A stretch of DNA of 64,000 bases from Symsagittifera roscoffensis (GCF_963678635.1 NC_087069.1:15038660-15102659), one strand, 5' to 3'; shown: positions 19,801-31,200, numbered from the stretch's first letter. Notes: generated by a model not told the origin, from the letters alone. Numbers and translations are program-made.

Positions 19801-22086
19801 CCAATGTTAAGCCCTATTGTTAAAGCACTTCAAAATAAGGTGGAGAAGATTAATGCAGATTCTCCTTACTTCAAACATTTCACCCGAGATCTTCACGAAT
19901 CCGATGGATTACTTTACATGGACGGCAAACTCGTTATTCCATTTACCCTACGAAACGCGATGATGAAGACCCTCCACGAAACCCATCCAGGTCAATTCGG
20001 AATGAAATATTTGGCCCAATACATTTGGTGGCCGCACATTAATAGACAAATCTACTTTCATGGAATTAATTGCTCAGAGTGTACATCGGCGGGTAAGAAC
20101 ATAAAATCTGTTATCCCTAAATCACAAATTAGTGAACTTCCTCCATTATCAGAACCAAATGAAGAACTTGATTTAGACTTCGCGGGTCCTTTGGATTCTT
20201 ATTGGGGGTCAAATAAATACATTTTACTTTGTATCGACAGATTTTCTAAATTCCCGTCGGCAAAAATTACATCATCCACCTCTTCAAAAACAGTTATAGA
20301 ATTTTTACAAGACTACATATTCTTACACGGTATACCTTATTCTATAAGGGTGGATCATGCTACTTGCTTTACAAGTCAAGACTTCAAATCATTCTGCGAT
20401 TCTAACAACATCAAAATAATCTTTTGTACAGTAGGCGATCACCGATCCAATGGATTAGTCGAAAAACTCGTACACACTGTAAAAGTCAAACTACTGGCTA
20501 TCTCCAAAGAACATCATAAAACCACGCTACAAAATGCCGTTTCAAAAATCATTTGGAACCTACGTTCTACTTTCCAATCAAAAATTAAATGCTCACCTTT
20601 CGAGATCCACTATAACAGAAAACCAAATACTATTTGGAAACAATTAGCTTCGGGTAAACCTTCCTTTGGAATTTTAGACAAAGGGAAATCAATACTGTCT
20701 AAGGATCGAGCTAAGGATTGGAACGCGGATGATAGAATCGAGGACGGATATAAGGACGATCTGATTGCGAAGAAGAACCAAAATCCGACTGAAAAAGGCT
20801 ACGATACAGATTATGCCTCATCCTCGAAAACGACTCAAAACAGAAGACCAATCGAAAGCCCTTTTAAAGGTAAAATCCTTCGGAAAACTAATGGTAATAT
20901 CAACCGAGACTGTTTTTACAAAGAACTAAACAAAAGAATTATAAATTCTTCGACTTCGACAGTTAAGTTATCCGACGGAAAAATAATACGAAAATCCGAC
21001 ATTGCGATTCCTATCTCTACCTCAAATAAAATCAGACCTTTTAGAGGAAACATTTCATTCCCTTACTTTTCTAACCCTAATGTTGAAGTAGGTCAAAAAC
21101 CGGAATGCTCAAAAAGAAAACCAAAACCCAAGAAGCCAACAAAAAGAAGGAACAGACAATTAGACCAGACATCATCGGACAACCTAACTAGGACACGCAT
21201 TTCTGGACCATCATCCATCCCGACAAGAAGACAGACACGACGCTCAAAGAAGCCACCAACTCCTCCAGGTTACCTTGCTTCGGATGAATCTATGCTAATT
21301 CCTTCGGATATTTCGGATACTAGCGAATGGGAATGGATAGCGGGCGGTTTTCCTTGTAGAGACGTAGCCACAGAGCGCTTTATTTCGGATTCACTTACAC
21401 CTCACATATCACTCGGAAATAACTTTAACTCTTCTATAACCAATCCTGAAATAAAATCTGAGATTTTAGAAAACGACAGTTTCCCAATCTGTGAACAACC
21501 CATGGATCAATCATACGAGTGCCCAATAAGTATAGTGCCAGCCAGCCGAACATCTAACCCGACGGATCAGAGAACCGTGAATCAGGGAGGGGAAAATGAC
21601 ACCATTGGACAAAACGACCCACAAGTGGAGCATAATCTGACGGAAACCGACTCAAACATAAACTTTCCGGTGTATGAGATAAGCGACTCAACGGATGAGT
21701 GCGCTATATCCAACAGTCCTGCCATAATACCCGGTAAAATTCCTACTACTATTCGCCGCTCTAGTAGAAACGTCGGCCCACCAAAATTTTATGGTAAACG
21801 TTACTTCATTGATGCCGTAGAGAGTGTCCAAGAAGCCTCTGGTTCGGCGGCCGAGCCTATTGTGTTAGAGATTGAGGAACCACATGAGACTATCAACAGG
21901 ACGAATCCGGCGGAGTTAATTGTTCTAGATTCAGATTCATCATCTTCATCAGATCAAATGTCAAACTCATCAACCGACGAATCACTGAGAATGGAAATAG
22001 CAAATTTCGGCGAACACTCTGATCTTGATAGTGAACTTTTCAACACCGAACTTGAAAACTTTTTAAAAGATTATAAAACTTTATAA
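16813..22086 (+). CDS. pol: Gag C-terminus plus Pol polyprotein (zinc knuckles, protease, RT, RNase H, integrase)
   Basis: 1757 codons from the first ATG; the frame is open from 16681. Approximate residues: two zinc knuckles (CMKCGG with a distant H and C, near 94-109; CTSCKFKGHFTRLC near 115-128); aspartic protease with the unusual active site VDSASP near 219; RT with CYLDDILIS near 534; RNase H with KTDASHNGLG near 684 and ELELLGVVWAVEHYK; integrase zinc module HPGQFGMKYLAQYIWW and CSECTSAGK (1056-1095); catalytic D in LDFAGP, D in RVDHATCF and E in NGLVEKLVHTVK. A Ser/Asp-rich extension of about 400 residues follows, with RRSSRNVGPPKFYGKR near 1640 and a SUMO-interaction-like IVLDSDSSSSSD near 1703. 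The frame is intact to its stop. It would copy and integrate the element. Confidence 0.9.
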   Translation: MAKKCDISAGEEEWIRDIFINNMKNYDIQRKLLTETLPPREALNVALIDEKGILNHLKLTNNFKSNGSSVHKPNNHFNVKREPTLNIERSNSCMKCGGSFSKGHLAVCPAKDTTCTSCKFKGHFTRLCRSRRKNVNIVNTQIVDNTDFNPSDFPDVNTDHTDRECCGVINAWSESGQSENDDYSVLNITTIFDNDGKELKKLLNIGLGKENQVILNIQVDSASPVSFLKKNVLHELKLRDPYLKIYPVDKTTRDLYCGFTDNAINITGKVKIPIFSNGWSDNNCQFFLTEGHERNILGNDNLPKVGIEVSQKHFPHFQTNKQCKSVNSISQTNQDREILNISKSFKNLFLRIGKIKNQMKITHFHEPLKPIQLKGRRVPLHLLDAVKTELNRLKAEGHIKKLENCDEDRFISPIVITCKKDKSIKLALDSKFINKQIYKNKYQMPNIHELVDNVAAQITNDSVGEVWFTNLDLKNAYSQLALDKFTSNQCNFSIVGGDITGTYQFLTGFYGLGDMPNEFQRVMDSTLGSIPFTNCYLDDILISSKGTFLDHKNIVLKILSTLDEYNFAVKWSKCKFFQKEIEWLGFKISKSGITPLFDKSKAIKDLPIPKNLKELRSFFGSINQYIKFVPNLASLGSPLRPLLNKKSIFQWNDDHTKAFERIKEEIVNLTENTHFDVKRKTRVKTDASHNGLGASLEQLHGNDWKTISFASRFLNPHESKYSTNELELLGVVWAVEHYKNYLYGSDFEIITDHKALLSALSPNHGNKTYHSRLTRWVDRLLPFNFSIKHIAGKDMGFTDLISRIPSGKALPTSHYDEEFVIANINKINKSLNPSEKLRNTCSAIGHNLENSDYVLLRNYLIAAVLKLINSSFPICSFNHRRTEFCTSNCIPTDYSNTNTLIISISNSAFLYFLIFNCSLINSPVDKKIVDTVNMNNKNIVINPTTSGISVDLEFKLLPNHINLVKKYRENLKLPDRPLDLNILFNAKLVALLTEDDPMLSPIVKALQNKVEKINADSPYFKHFTRDLHESDGLLYMDGKLVIPFTLRNAMMKTLHETHPGQFGMKYLAQYIWWPHINRQIYFHGINCSECTSAGKNIKSVIPKSQISELPPLSEPNEELDLDFAGPLDSYWGSNKYILLCIDRFSKFPSAKITSSTSSKTVIEFLQDYIFLHGIPYSIRVDHATCFTSQDFKSFCDSNNIKIIFCTVGDHRSNGLVEKLVHTVKVKLLAISKEHHKTTLQNAVSKIIWNLRSTFQSKIKCSPFEIHYNRKPNTIWKQLASGKPSFGILDKGKSILSKDRAKDWNADDRIEDGYKDDLIAKKNQNPTEKGYDTDYASSSKTTQNRRPIESPFKGKILRKTNGNINRDCFYKELNKRIINSSTSTVKLSDGKIIRKSDIAIPISTSNKIRPFRGNISFPYFSNPNVEVGQKPECSKRKPKPKKPTKRRNRQLDQTSSDNLTRTRISGPSSIPTRRQTRRSKKPPTPPGYLASDESMLIPSDISDTSEWEWIAGGFPCRDVATERFISDSLTPHISLGNNFNSSITNPEIKSEILENDSFPICEQPMDQSYECPISIVPASRTSNPTDQRTVNQGGENDTIGQNDPQVEHNLTETDSNINFPVYEISDSTDECAISNSPAIIPGKIPTTIRRSSRNVGPPKFYGKRYFIDAVESVQEASGSAAEPIVLEIEEPHETINRTNPAELIVLDSDSSSSSDQMSNSSTDESLRMEIANFGEHSDLDSELFNTELENFLKDYKTL

Positions 22087-22758
22087 CCACGTAGATATAC
22101 TTTAATCTGATATTTCGGCTTACCAAATAACACACATTACTGAGTAAACCGGTGCTAACATTCAGATATTAACATCTGCTCACTAAACTTGAGAACTTAA
22201 TCCTGCGGATAAATTTTCATGTAGAAGACATTTTCAAGTGTCCTCCTAATTTCCTTAATTCGCATACACTCCAGTTTGTGTTTTACAAACCAAGACCTCC
22301 TCCATCAAAATTTTGTGCTATCTAGGTATTTTTACCTTGTAAGCCGGTGCTAATTTCCAGTTACCAAAAAGTGTTTGCTAAATTTGACAACTTTATCCTT
22401 CGGATAAATTTCACCCGTCAAAAGAAATTATCATCTGTTGATCCCATAATTTCTTTAAATCATATCCTCTTCACTCACGCATTATAAACTATGACCTCAC
22501 TCATAAAACGTGGTTTTAAATTTCAGCGTTATGCCATAACGTGATGCCTTACCTCATCTTAACATAACCCTTATCCATCGGAATCTGGATAATCTTTGTT
22601 CTTTCATTTAACACTAGTGGAGCTTACTTAGTGCTAGTACCTCATCTCAAGGCGCTCTAATTTTCTTTCCTAGTCCTTAAAGGGGGAGAAAGGAGTCAGT
22701 CATAGTTAGTTATTGTGCATTACTTATTACAATTTAAATTTTTTCCTGCTTAGGGGAA
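22087..22758 (+). other. 3' untranslated region of the gypsy element with a diverged duplication and polypurine tracts
   Basis: An approximately 190-bp segment is present twice in diverged form (about 22140-22300 and 22335-22490; each has CCGGTGCTAA near its start and GGATAAATTT later). AAAGGGGGAGAAAGGAG at about 22679-22695 and AGGGGAA directly before the 3' LTR (22752-22758) are candidate central and 3' polypurine tracts that prime plus-strand DNA. Confidence 0.6.
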
Positions 22759-22973
22759 TGTTGTGATTTTACATCAGGTTTTGCAATTATTGCTAAACAT
22801 ACTTATTTAATTAACCGGTCACTTAGTTATGACCTTCACTAGCCATTCTCTCCGGCGGAGAGAATGATCTCTCATTGTTTTAATGTTTTAACTTACCGAC
22901 TAATTCATATTATTTCTTATTCTTTTTAATAGTTTTAATTTAGAATTAGCTACAACAAAGTAACATTTTATCA
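22759..22973 (+). repeat. 3' LTR of the 6.9-kb gypsy element
   Basis: 215 bp, identical to 16046-16260, followed by the target duplication AGTCA. Confidence 0.95.
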
Positions 22974-22978
22974 AGTCA

Positions 22979-23476
22979 TTTTGCATACAGATCATGCATG
23001 GATGTGTATGGTTGCGCATTATCTTCTATGATGGGCAACCCGGGTTAGCCTGAATTTAAAGTTAGAAGAGAAGGCAAAATACTTTTTAAATATGAAAGTT
23101 TCTGGGTATTTTATACTTGGTGCAATTTTTTTTGAAAGTCCCGCAATGTACAACCTCTTTTCATTGCTGTTTTCTACTAGTTTTCAAAGAACTAGTACTA
23201 GTTTTATAAAAAGAAATCTAAAATTTGGAAGAAGTATGATAAAAATGAACCACTTACACGTTTCTATCTCTGATTTATTCGTTCTCTTGAAACTTTCTCA
23301 GAAGCAATTTTGCGACCTATCAGTATCAACTCTTTCAGTTATTATGCTTTTGATGCAGCTTTGCAGCATATCAACAACACTTTGATAACAGTTATTTCCC
23401 GATATCGCTTCGTATCCGCAACTTCGCGGATTTCAAGTGCCTGTAAACGGCCGCGATGGTTTATGCGTTTGCTACA
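22979..23476. other. Non-coding flank of the gypsy element
   Basis: AT-rich, with weak open frames only (for example 23092-23385, with a hydrophobic N-terminus but no family signal). I cannot support a gene. Confidence 0.4.
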
Positions 23477-23580
23477 AGCATCTCAAAGACGGCGATCAGT
23501 TGAATTATGCGTTCACTTAGCATCTAGAAGACGGCAATCAGTTCATTTCTGCGTTCATTTAGCATCTCAAAGAAGGAGAT
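23477..23580 (+). repeat. 42-bp tandem repeat, 2.5 copies
   Basis: Units start with AGCATCT at 23477, 23519 and 23561 and have a period of 42 bp, a multiple of three. In one frame this gives repeated ASQRRRSVELCVHL-like peptides, but the surrounding frame is short. More diverged GCATCTCAACGACGGCGAT copies continue to about 23670. Confidence 0.7.
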
Positions 23581-23670
23581 AAAATGGTAAGCAAATTGGC
23601 TACGCATCTCAACGACGGCGATTAGTCCGTTAACAAATTTGCACAGAAACTGAGAGACGGCGATAAAATT

Positions 23671-26072
23671 TTGACAGACAAGATGACTCACGAATACCCT
23701 GGAAGAAAAAAGGACACAAAATTGCGACTTATAGATCAAAAATAACTGCTTGATGTGCTTAAAATAATAGCCTAAAGGAAAAACAGGAAAACCAGAGACT
23801 ATGATTTTGAACATTTTTACTGGATTAAGAAAACACGACGGCTTGAACATCGTTCAAAACCCTGTGTCCTCTGGAATAGTTTTTGGCAAACGAAACAATA
23901 TTGAAAACTATTAAATTTAGACTGATAGTTTTAAATGGTAAGTGTTAAAAACTGAGTCGTATGTGAGTTAATACGACCAAATAGCTAGCCTCAATTCAAC
24001 TTGGATTGATTTTGTAATGTAAAATCGGAGCATAATTCAAGTAAAAATACAAATATAGAAATTGTTTTTTTTTACCAAACTGACTCATTTTGGATACAAT
24101 TTGTTATAGGATCCACCTCCTTCATGAGCAGAAATAAATGCATGCCGAACAACTCCACATATGACATTGGTGAGAAAGCACACATGCGTTTACTCGCATG
24201 CACCGAAAAAGAACTTAGGAGTTAGAAATTTTGCGTAAAAACTTTTAAAAAAGTTATTGGGGCTTATAAAATATTACATATATCCAAGTATTTTGAATAC
24301 AAAACTTTTATACCGGACATAATCGCCTCCTTGGTAAGGCGATTATGTACCCTGTAGTGGTGGAGGCTTTGGGGGGGGGGGGAGGCAAAGTTTTGTTGAA
24401 ATTATTTTGGGCCGCAGGCAAACAATAGAAAAAATTGGTCACAAAGCAGTTTTTGGGCTCTTTTTGGAAACTTTTGACCAAAAATTGCCTTTTTTCGGCG
24501 CGCGTTCCCCTTCAAAAATAGTATATATTGGTTCCAAAGGTGCCTTTAGAAAAATTTCAGGGTAGGTCGGCCTAAAATGGATATCATAAAACAATACCAA
24601 AGGGGTTCCCTTTGGTTGGTGAGAGGGTCAAATCCCTGAGGGAGGAGCGTCTGCGACCCCCCCATATTCTTGGTTAAATTTTATGAAAAAAGTTGGACTC
24701 ATATTTTAAGTTAAAACGGGCTGGTCATAAACTATTTTTTTTTGTGTTGAAGCTTTGTGTGTTACCGATTAGCATGAAACCTCAAGCTACACTTTTCCTG
24801 GATAATAAAGAACGAAATCTCATTCATTTATCGCAGCGCTGATTTAAGTCTTGAACTTAGTAGTAAAAAACACTTCATGCAATACCTTAGCCTAAAAAAG
24901 TAGAAGATTGGTTTAATTACCTTCGCCAAAGTGTACAGAGAAATGTTCTGCCTTCGGCCAAGTTTAATCTTCACAGATCAGGCGTGGTCTCGATTATGTA
25001 AGGCACCGAGACATAAGTAAGACACGATTATGTACCCTGTAATGCACCGAGACAAAAATATTCAAATTATTGAGAAGTTCAATTGCGCTGTTCTTAAGTT
25101 GCGCTACGGGTCTAAATTGTACCACTTTTTGATGACTTTATCAGAGGTGAAACTAATATAATACGAACTAATTGACCGAGATCTTGTATATCTCTGTTCT
25201 ATTCTACTCGGTACAAAATGCTCAAAAATTACAAACTTTCTCAAATTCAGCAACTTTCTTGGCTATCACGAAATGTCTACTCTTTGCTTCGAATTTGGAG
25301 CCAAGAAAATCATTTAAAAAACACTTCTCTGTCTTAGTTCTACCAGATAAAGAATGTAGTCAATAATCATCTCTTTGAGTTGTCAATCGTAGACACTCTT
25401 ATAATATCAGAGTTGCAACAATTTTTGACCCTTCAACGAAACAATTGATCGAGATCTTATATGTTTCCGTTTTAATATTGTCGGCCCAATATACCTAAAC
25501 TTTTAAAAAGTCTTCAAATTTCAGCAACATATTTGGCTATTACGAAATGCCTACGCTTCGGTTGGAGGTTGAAGAAGCGAAAAGCAAGAAATCACTTCAC
25601 TTCTACATCTTTTTTATACCGGACTAAGAATGTCGACAATGATGATTTTGCTGAGTTATCAGATCACAACATTTTAGACTCATCAGAATTCCTAAACAAG
25701 CAGGTTGGAATTTTTCTCAATAGTTCATGTTTGGGTTAGTTTAAAAGTTTACGGTACGTAGATTTTGAAAAGCCGACCCCTACTAAACATCTTCTTTTAT
25801 TCAGACGAGAAAAACTTATCTTCTAATCTAGATAACTGGCCAGATCTTTGTTTTGAAATGTTTAAGCAAAGTAGGAACTTTCTAAAACTTTTTATTTCCT
25901 ATCTTATTTCCGATCAGAAATCTTGGCTACTTCCAGCTGATAAAAAAACTCCAGCTAGGTGTACTCGAAAATTTCCTATTGGGTGCTAGACGAATTTGTT
26001 AAACGTTAGGTCACATAGCCTGAGTTATACAAATAATTTTAACAATCTATTGCAAAATAACGCTTATTATAA
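23671..26072. other. Decayed non-coding DNA between the two LTR elements
   Basis: No gene supported. It holds a run of 12 G near 24371, a MITE-like fragment (about 24353-24665, whose right part resembles 15711-15880 in reverse), the phrase GATTATGTACCCTGTA twice (24341 and 25028), and a diverged tandem duplication of about 275 bp (about 25165-25410 and 25439-25690; shared ATCGAGATCTT-type starts and GCTATYACGAAATG). Open frames at 25533-25739 and 25765-25989 are short and lack motifs. Confidence 0.5.
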
Positions 26073-26482
26073 TGGAACCTGATCTAAACTACATTTTATG
26101 ATTGGATAAATTAGATATTTTACCAATGTAAAGTATTTAATATTAACCAATCATGATCCATCTAACTAACAACCCACTTATTTGTAAGTGCTGAAGTTAC
26201 TTGTAATTTCAGCACCAGAGAGATTTGAATTTAACTTAGAAAATAGTTGGACTCTCCCGAGCACTTCAGCAGCCGCAATAAACCAGTATACCCTAGATCT
26301 ATTGAGCCTAGCAGAGACTAGTTAAACAACCTGAGACTAGATAGTATAAGAGTAAGATTAGGATCGGTATTAGACTAAGAAGTTGCACGAATCTATCCGG
26401 CCGAAAATAAGATAGCGTGACGAGCAGACGGTGTACCCTATCCGAAATTACTCTATGAGTTATACACTCCAGTCCTAACTCA
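26073..26482 (+). repeat. 5' LTR of the giant element
   Basis: 410 bp, TG...CA, with no difference from the 3' LTR on base-by-base reading. It contains GCTGAAGTTACTTGTAATTT and a CAATAAA-type sequence (GCCGCAATAAACC near 26274) that could be the polyadenylation signal. Confidence 0.95.
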
Positions 26483-26484
26483 TC

Positions 26485-26502
26485 TGGTGCGACCATAAGT
26501 CT
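26485..26502 (+). promoter_or_regulatory. Primer-binding site candidate
   Basis: TGGTGCGACCATAAGTC begins two bases after the LTR. TGG would pair with a tRNA CCA end, so the primer tRNA should end in ...GGTCGCACCA. I cannot name it without a tRNA set. Confidence 0.65.
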
Positions 26503-26569
26503 CGAACAAGACCTTAATAGCTTAGAATTAACCAAAATAGATTAGAAATTAGACAAAAACATTTACAAA

Positions 26570-26803
26570 ATGTTATACGACAATAATTTAATCGAAATGT
26601 CTCTACGACTCAATAGATCAGAGCCAATATTCCGAACCATAACAGAACTACCCGGAATTGGAAGAAGACCTCGAACCAGAGACGACATACGACAAAGTAG
26701 AAACTTGCCATATAGCTATATGATAGTTAGGCAAAAACCAGAACAAACTTTTATATTTAGAATACTACTGGCAATGAATTTAGATTTTCATTTGCAAACA
26801 TAA
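26570..26803 (+). CDS. 77-codon leader ORF, function unknown
   Basis: An ATG-started frame directly behind the primer-binding site. It encodes a basic, Arg-rich peptide (GIGRRPRTRDDIRQSR in the middle). It is the first ATG frame of appreciable length in the element RNA, so it could be a true small protein, an upstream regulatory ORF, or a leader exon. No family recognised. Confidence 0.35.
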   Translation: MLYDNNLIEMSLRLNRSEPIFRTITELPGIGRRPRTRDDIRQSRNLPYSYMIVRQKPEQTFIFRILLAMNLDFHLQT

Positions 26804-27736
26804 AACCTTGAAGTTAATCTTCAAAATCATTTCAGGCGCTAAACAAAATTATTAATATACAATAACGATTGATAAAAAGATCTAAGATCGTTTTCCTAAA
26901 ACTCTGCAGTAATATACAAAACATGTTTGAAAAATATTTATTGAAAAATAAAAAATAAAAATTAGTAGCATGACAATAAATGGTTAGTAATCATAAATCA
27001 TCCTGTTGTTCCAGCTCCATCACCTAAAACATAACAGCAATCATAAACCCACTAATATCATCAAAACACTAAATCTTTCCTTTACACACATTTAAAATTT
27101 TATTAAAACTTAAATTCACTTAATTTTAAAACCAGATCATCAAGGCTTATCCTTGGATCTTAAATCATTTTCTACTTAATTAAATTTCAAATTTGATGAT
27201 CAAGGCTTATCCTTGGATCAAACAGAACAACTTTGTTCTCCCCCACCCACTTAATTAGTGTCTAACGACCTCAAACGTCGATTCACTACCCAACCCTTTC
27301 TAAAGACCTAAGACTAATAGAAATTTTTAAACAAAACTAATCATTCAAATTAGGATAAACAGTGAAGAACTTCGGTTATTCATCCTTCACTTGACCCCCC
27401 CTCTTACCAGACCCAGGATAAATCTTAGACTTAGTAAGTTTAAAGTAGTATCTAACGAACTACTCGCGTTCTAATTTTACCTGAACCCTGTGGATCGATT
27501 TACTATTCTCCAACCCTTGAACACAATCACTACCCCTAAGTAAGATTAAGTAAGTTAACACCTTAACTTATACTAGCCACGAGAAAGTAAAAAATCATTC
27601 TTCGGATTCGATATACTTTTCTCTCCAACCCTGAACAAATAGACCCAGGTTAAGCTAACCAAAAAATCGTAAGAACTAACAGTTTAGGAAAATAGAAATC
27701 ATTTAACAACCTTTTGCATCCGTCATCCTAAACCTT
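26804..27736 (+). other. Long non-coding leader of the giant element
   Basis: About 0.9 kb with no coding signal apart from the twin hairpins. Imperfect repeats of a CCAACCCT motif with a preceding TCGAT and TAC (near 27285, 27510 and 27630) suggest internal duplication of leader sequence. Confidence 0.5.
27130..27222 (+). promoter_or_regulatory. Twin identical hairpins in the leader (possible dimerisation or packaging signal)
   Basis: CAAGGCTTATCCTTG occurs at 27141-27155 and 27201-27215, exactly 60 bp apart. Each is a 5-bp perfect stem (CAAGG/CCTTG) with loop CTTAT and further flanking complementarity (GATC on both sides). Paired short hairpins in a retroelement leader recall dimer-initiation or packaging elements; the function is inference. 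Confidence 0.45.
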
Positions 27737-28204
27737 ATGTCATTTAAAAACCTAGGAAATAAACAAACAATCGTTTTACACAATTGTGAAATAGATAACA
27801 ACAAATACGACCTTGTAATCACACCTCATACACAAACAGTTGGATACATTCGAACAAAACGACAAACACTAAAAAGAAAAATAATAACGAAACAAAGACA
27901 AATAACACGAAAAAGATTTTCAAAAAATCGAAACGCATTTTCAGAATCAGAAACCAACAGTTTAGACGAACTTTACAAACTGAAAGAATCAATAGATAAA
28001 AATTGCCCACTTCACGATCAATTTTATTTTTCTGACTCAGAAACAACTTCAAATTCATCAAAAAGAGGAAAAAGAAGAATAAAAAAGCAGTATAAACACA
28101 AACCAGTACATTTATACAATTGGAATCAACCAATTCGACACATTAATAATTACATATTAACAGTCATCGAACGAAAAAATGAGCTCAACGCACACCCCAG
28201 GTGA
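27737..28204 (+). CDS. Small basic ORF upstream of gag (155 aa), function unknown
   Basis: ATG-started frame overlapping the start of gag by 26 nt in another frame. The protein is strongly basic (RQTLKRKIITKQRQITRKR near residues 40-60; KRGKRRIKKQYKHK near 110-125) with an acidic Ser patch between (SDSETTSNSS), and resembles no family I know. Position and charge would suit an RNA- or DNA-binding accessory protein. The gag ATG at 28179 would have to be reached by leaky scanning, reinitiation or a separate RNA. CAG|GTGACG at 28200/28201 is a good 5' splice site lying in both frames. Confidence 0.5.
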   Translation: MSFKNLGNKQTIVLHNCEIDNNKYDLVITPHTQTVGYIRTKRQTLKRKIITKQRQITRKRFSKNRNAFSESETNSLDELYKLKESIDKNCPLHDQFYFSDSETTSNSSKRGKRRIKKQYKHKPVHLYNWNQPIRHINNYILTVIERKNELNAHPR

Positions 28205-31200
28205 CGAAACCCCAGATGATGATGAAATCTTTCCTTTTATAATAGATGCAACCACTGATAGAGGACAGCATATATTTTGCAAAAATTTACTATTAAATTT
28301 ATTTGAACCCGGAATCAGTCCATGTAAAACAGAGTTCCCAGATGTAAAAATCAAAAGACAAATCATAGACCACTACTTAAAAGATATATGCAACATAACA
28401 CAACAGTATGGAATCTACTCCATAGAATTCACCTCACCAAACCATAATCATAGAAAATATACAATCCAAACAGACGATCTTGATTTAGAATTTTCAAAAG
28501 TTTTTTCAGAATATATAAAAAGCATCCAATATCATAACTCACAAAGAGCAAACTCCATATTCACCAATGAAGTTTTCGCAATAATATATAGTTATATTTC
28601 GATATTAGAAAACGAAATCCCAATAACAAATGTCTCACCGACAGAAACATCTAAACATTTAAGAGTACGACATGAAATCACACTACTCTCTAGTTATTTA
28701 AACATCATTAAAGAAAATTTCACGAAAGACGACGTTTCACAACATACAAAACACGATCTACAAAAAATTTTGGCATGGTTCATAATAGATTATTTCACAC
28801 ACAATATTGATTTAATTGCACAAGCAAGAAAAAATTTTAGACCCCAAAACTCGAACGATGATACCGCTATCACAGAACAATCAGATTATGTTTGGGACCC
28901 CGAATGGTCTCATCCCGCATTTATAAGCTTCCCACAATCAATCTCAAGTCAAGCAATAAGTACGATATCTTACATAAGAGATTATGTAAGAGTAATACCA
29001 TTCACCATTGATGCAACACCATTAAACTATAATACATTTTTGCCCGATACACAAAATAATAGTTTAAACTCTACAGTCATACACAATGAAAACCTCAATG
29101 GAACTAGGAATCTTACTCAACAAGATATCCAGACACCATCACACTTCATAAATGAAGAAATTGTACACACAACAACTACACAACAAAGTATTTCACCAAT
29201 ACGCCCAAATTTAACAACACCAAGAAATACAAATCCTTCACAAACACAGGTAACCTTACAATCAACCGTTAAACCTTCGGTTGCCCCTAAATATTCACAT
29301 ATAGATTACCAAACATACAGACCCATGACAATACCATCAAAAACACGCAAAACATTCACTAGAAACAACTTTACAGACCATAATTATAATTATACACATC
29401 CATCAAAAACATATAATCAACCACAAAGAAATTTTAACCAATATACAAGATCTCGAAATTGGGATAACCCAATGACCCAACCTAATTCAATAAATTTCCA
29501 AACAAATCCTCCACAGGATCACAGTGAAAATTACCCATTTTTTCAACAAAATAAAAATAAAAAACAGACATCTTATCAAATGGATTATTTATCCTCAGAT
29601 GATGATTTCTTACAACCAGATATATTTGCACCAAATACTCAAGAATATCGTAGACAAGGAATACAGAAAACACGTACAAATCATAGAAATTTTTCTCCAC
29701 AATCAATAGATGCACAACATCAACAACCAATTCAACAACGAAATCTAATTAATACACAATCTTTTCAACCAATTCAACAACAAAATCCAATGACTGCACA
29801 CTCGTATCAACCATCACAAATGCAAAATGAAATACCACTCCCATATTATCTCCAACAACATGAAATAACAAGAAACCAACTTTCAAATTTTTCTCAAATG
29901 CCAAATGCAGCAGAATCATTACAAATGACAATGAATCCATACCTTATGGGTGGATCATCAATAACATCAAACAAACCTTTAATGGTTTTCACAGGAACAG
30001 ACCCTGAATACTCTGTAGAAGATTATTTAAATGCAGTAACAGCAAACCTGATTTTAAATATTGGACCTGAACCAATTAATACGCCACTACATCAAAACTG
30101 GATACATCGACGCACAGCGTTAATACAAACAACCTTAGATGGCGCAGCCCAAAAATGGTTTTCAGTACTACCTCTAGAAATAAAATCAAACTGGAAAAGG
30201 TTTACACAGGAATTTTCAAAAATGTTTGACTCCGAAAGAAACAAACAACAACAAAGAGTTTTATGTAATGAAATTCGCAGATTACCAAACGAAACCATCA
30301 AGCAAATAGCAGTACGAATCGAAACACTAGTTCGAAAAGCATATTCATTAAATACACATGACTATAAAAACACAAAGATGACAGAAATCTTAATGATGAC
30401 CTTAACACCACAATTAAGGAAAATAGCAATAAAAAAGAGAGCATCCCATCCTTCTTCAATTCGAGAACCCGATTTAGATTTTCGAAAACTAGTAGACAAA
30501 TTAGAACAAGCAGAAATCACGATGAAACTAGAAGAAACGGAAAATCTGAAATTACAATACGTTAACAGAATTGAAACGACTCCCACTAATATTAATAATA
30601 TACAGGAATCAGAGACAGACCTCGTTGAAAAAATCACTGAAATACTCAATATTTACGAAAAGAACCCAAACTTTAAAGGCAAACCATCTTTCAAAAAATG
30701 GTGTAATTATTGCCGACGATACGGACATAGTATTTCCGAATGTAGACAAAAACAGCAAGACAATCAAAATAAACCTCAAAAATATAAAGAACCAAATAAA
30801 TCATTCCATCAATACATGAAAAAAGATCAAAACCTACCGAACAAAACAGTCTACAGCAACAACAGTTCAGGAAAACCACTCCCGAACAATACAAATTATA
30901 CAAGAAATCAATCACCATATAACTCAAGTTATAGAGGAAGATCACCAGAACGAAGAAACACGCATAATTCATCACAAAATCACTACAATAGACCAAATAG
31001 TCGAAATAACTACTCCAGATCAAATTCAAATACACAACGATTTGTTTCTAGATCTAATTCCCAATCAAGAAATAACTACTATCCAAACAACCAATCACGA
31101 AATTCATCATACAATAGGAATAGAAACTACTCCTATAATCGAAATAGAAGTTATTCAAACAACCGAAACCAGAATTACCCGAACAATCAATCAAGGAATA

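Larger units (their letters stand above)
16046..22973 (+). mobile_element. Complete Ty3/gypsy LTR retrotransposon, 6,928 bp
   Basis: Two identical 215-bp LTRs (16046-16260 and 22759-22973) start TG and end CA. AGTCA occurs immediately before (16041-16045) and after (22974-22978), a 5-bp target-site duplication. Between them lie a frameshifted gag and a long pol with protease, RT, RNase H and integrase in Ty3/gypsy order. Identical LTRs mean a very recent insertion. Confidence 0.95.

Noticed and set aside
23310-23582. 90-codon frame with ASQRRRSV repeats as a gene
   Set aside because: The periodicity comes from a 42-bp tandem repeat of 2.5 units; there is no ATG near the array and no continuation.
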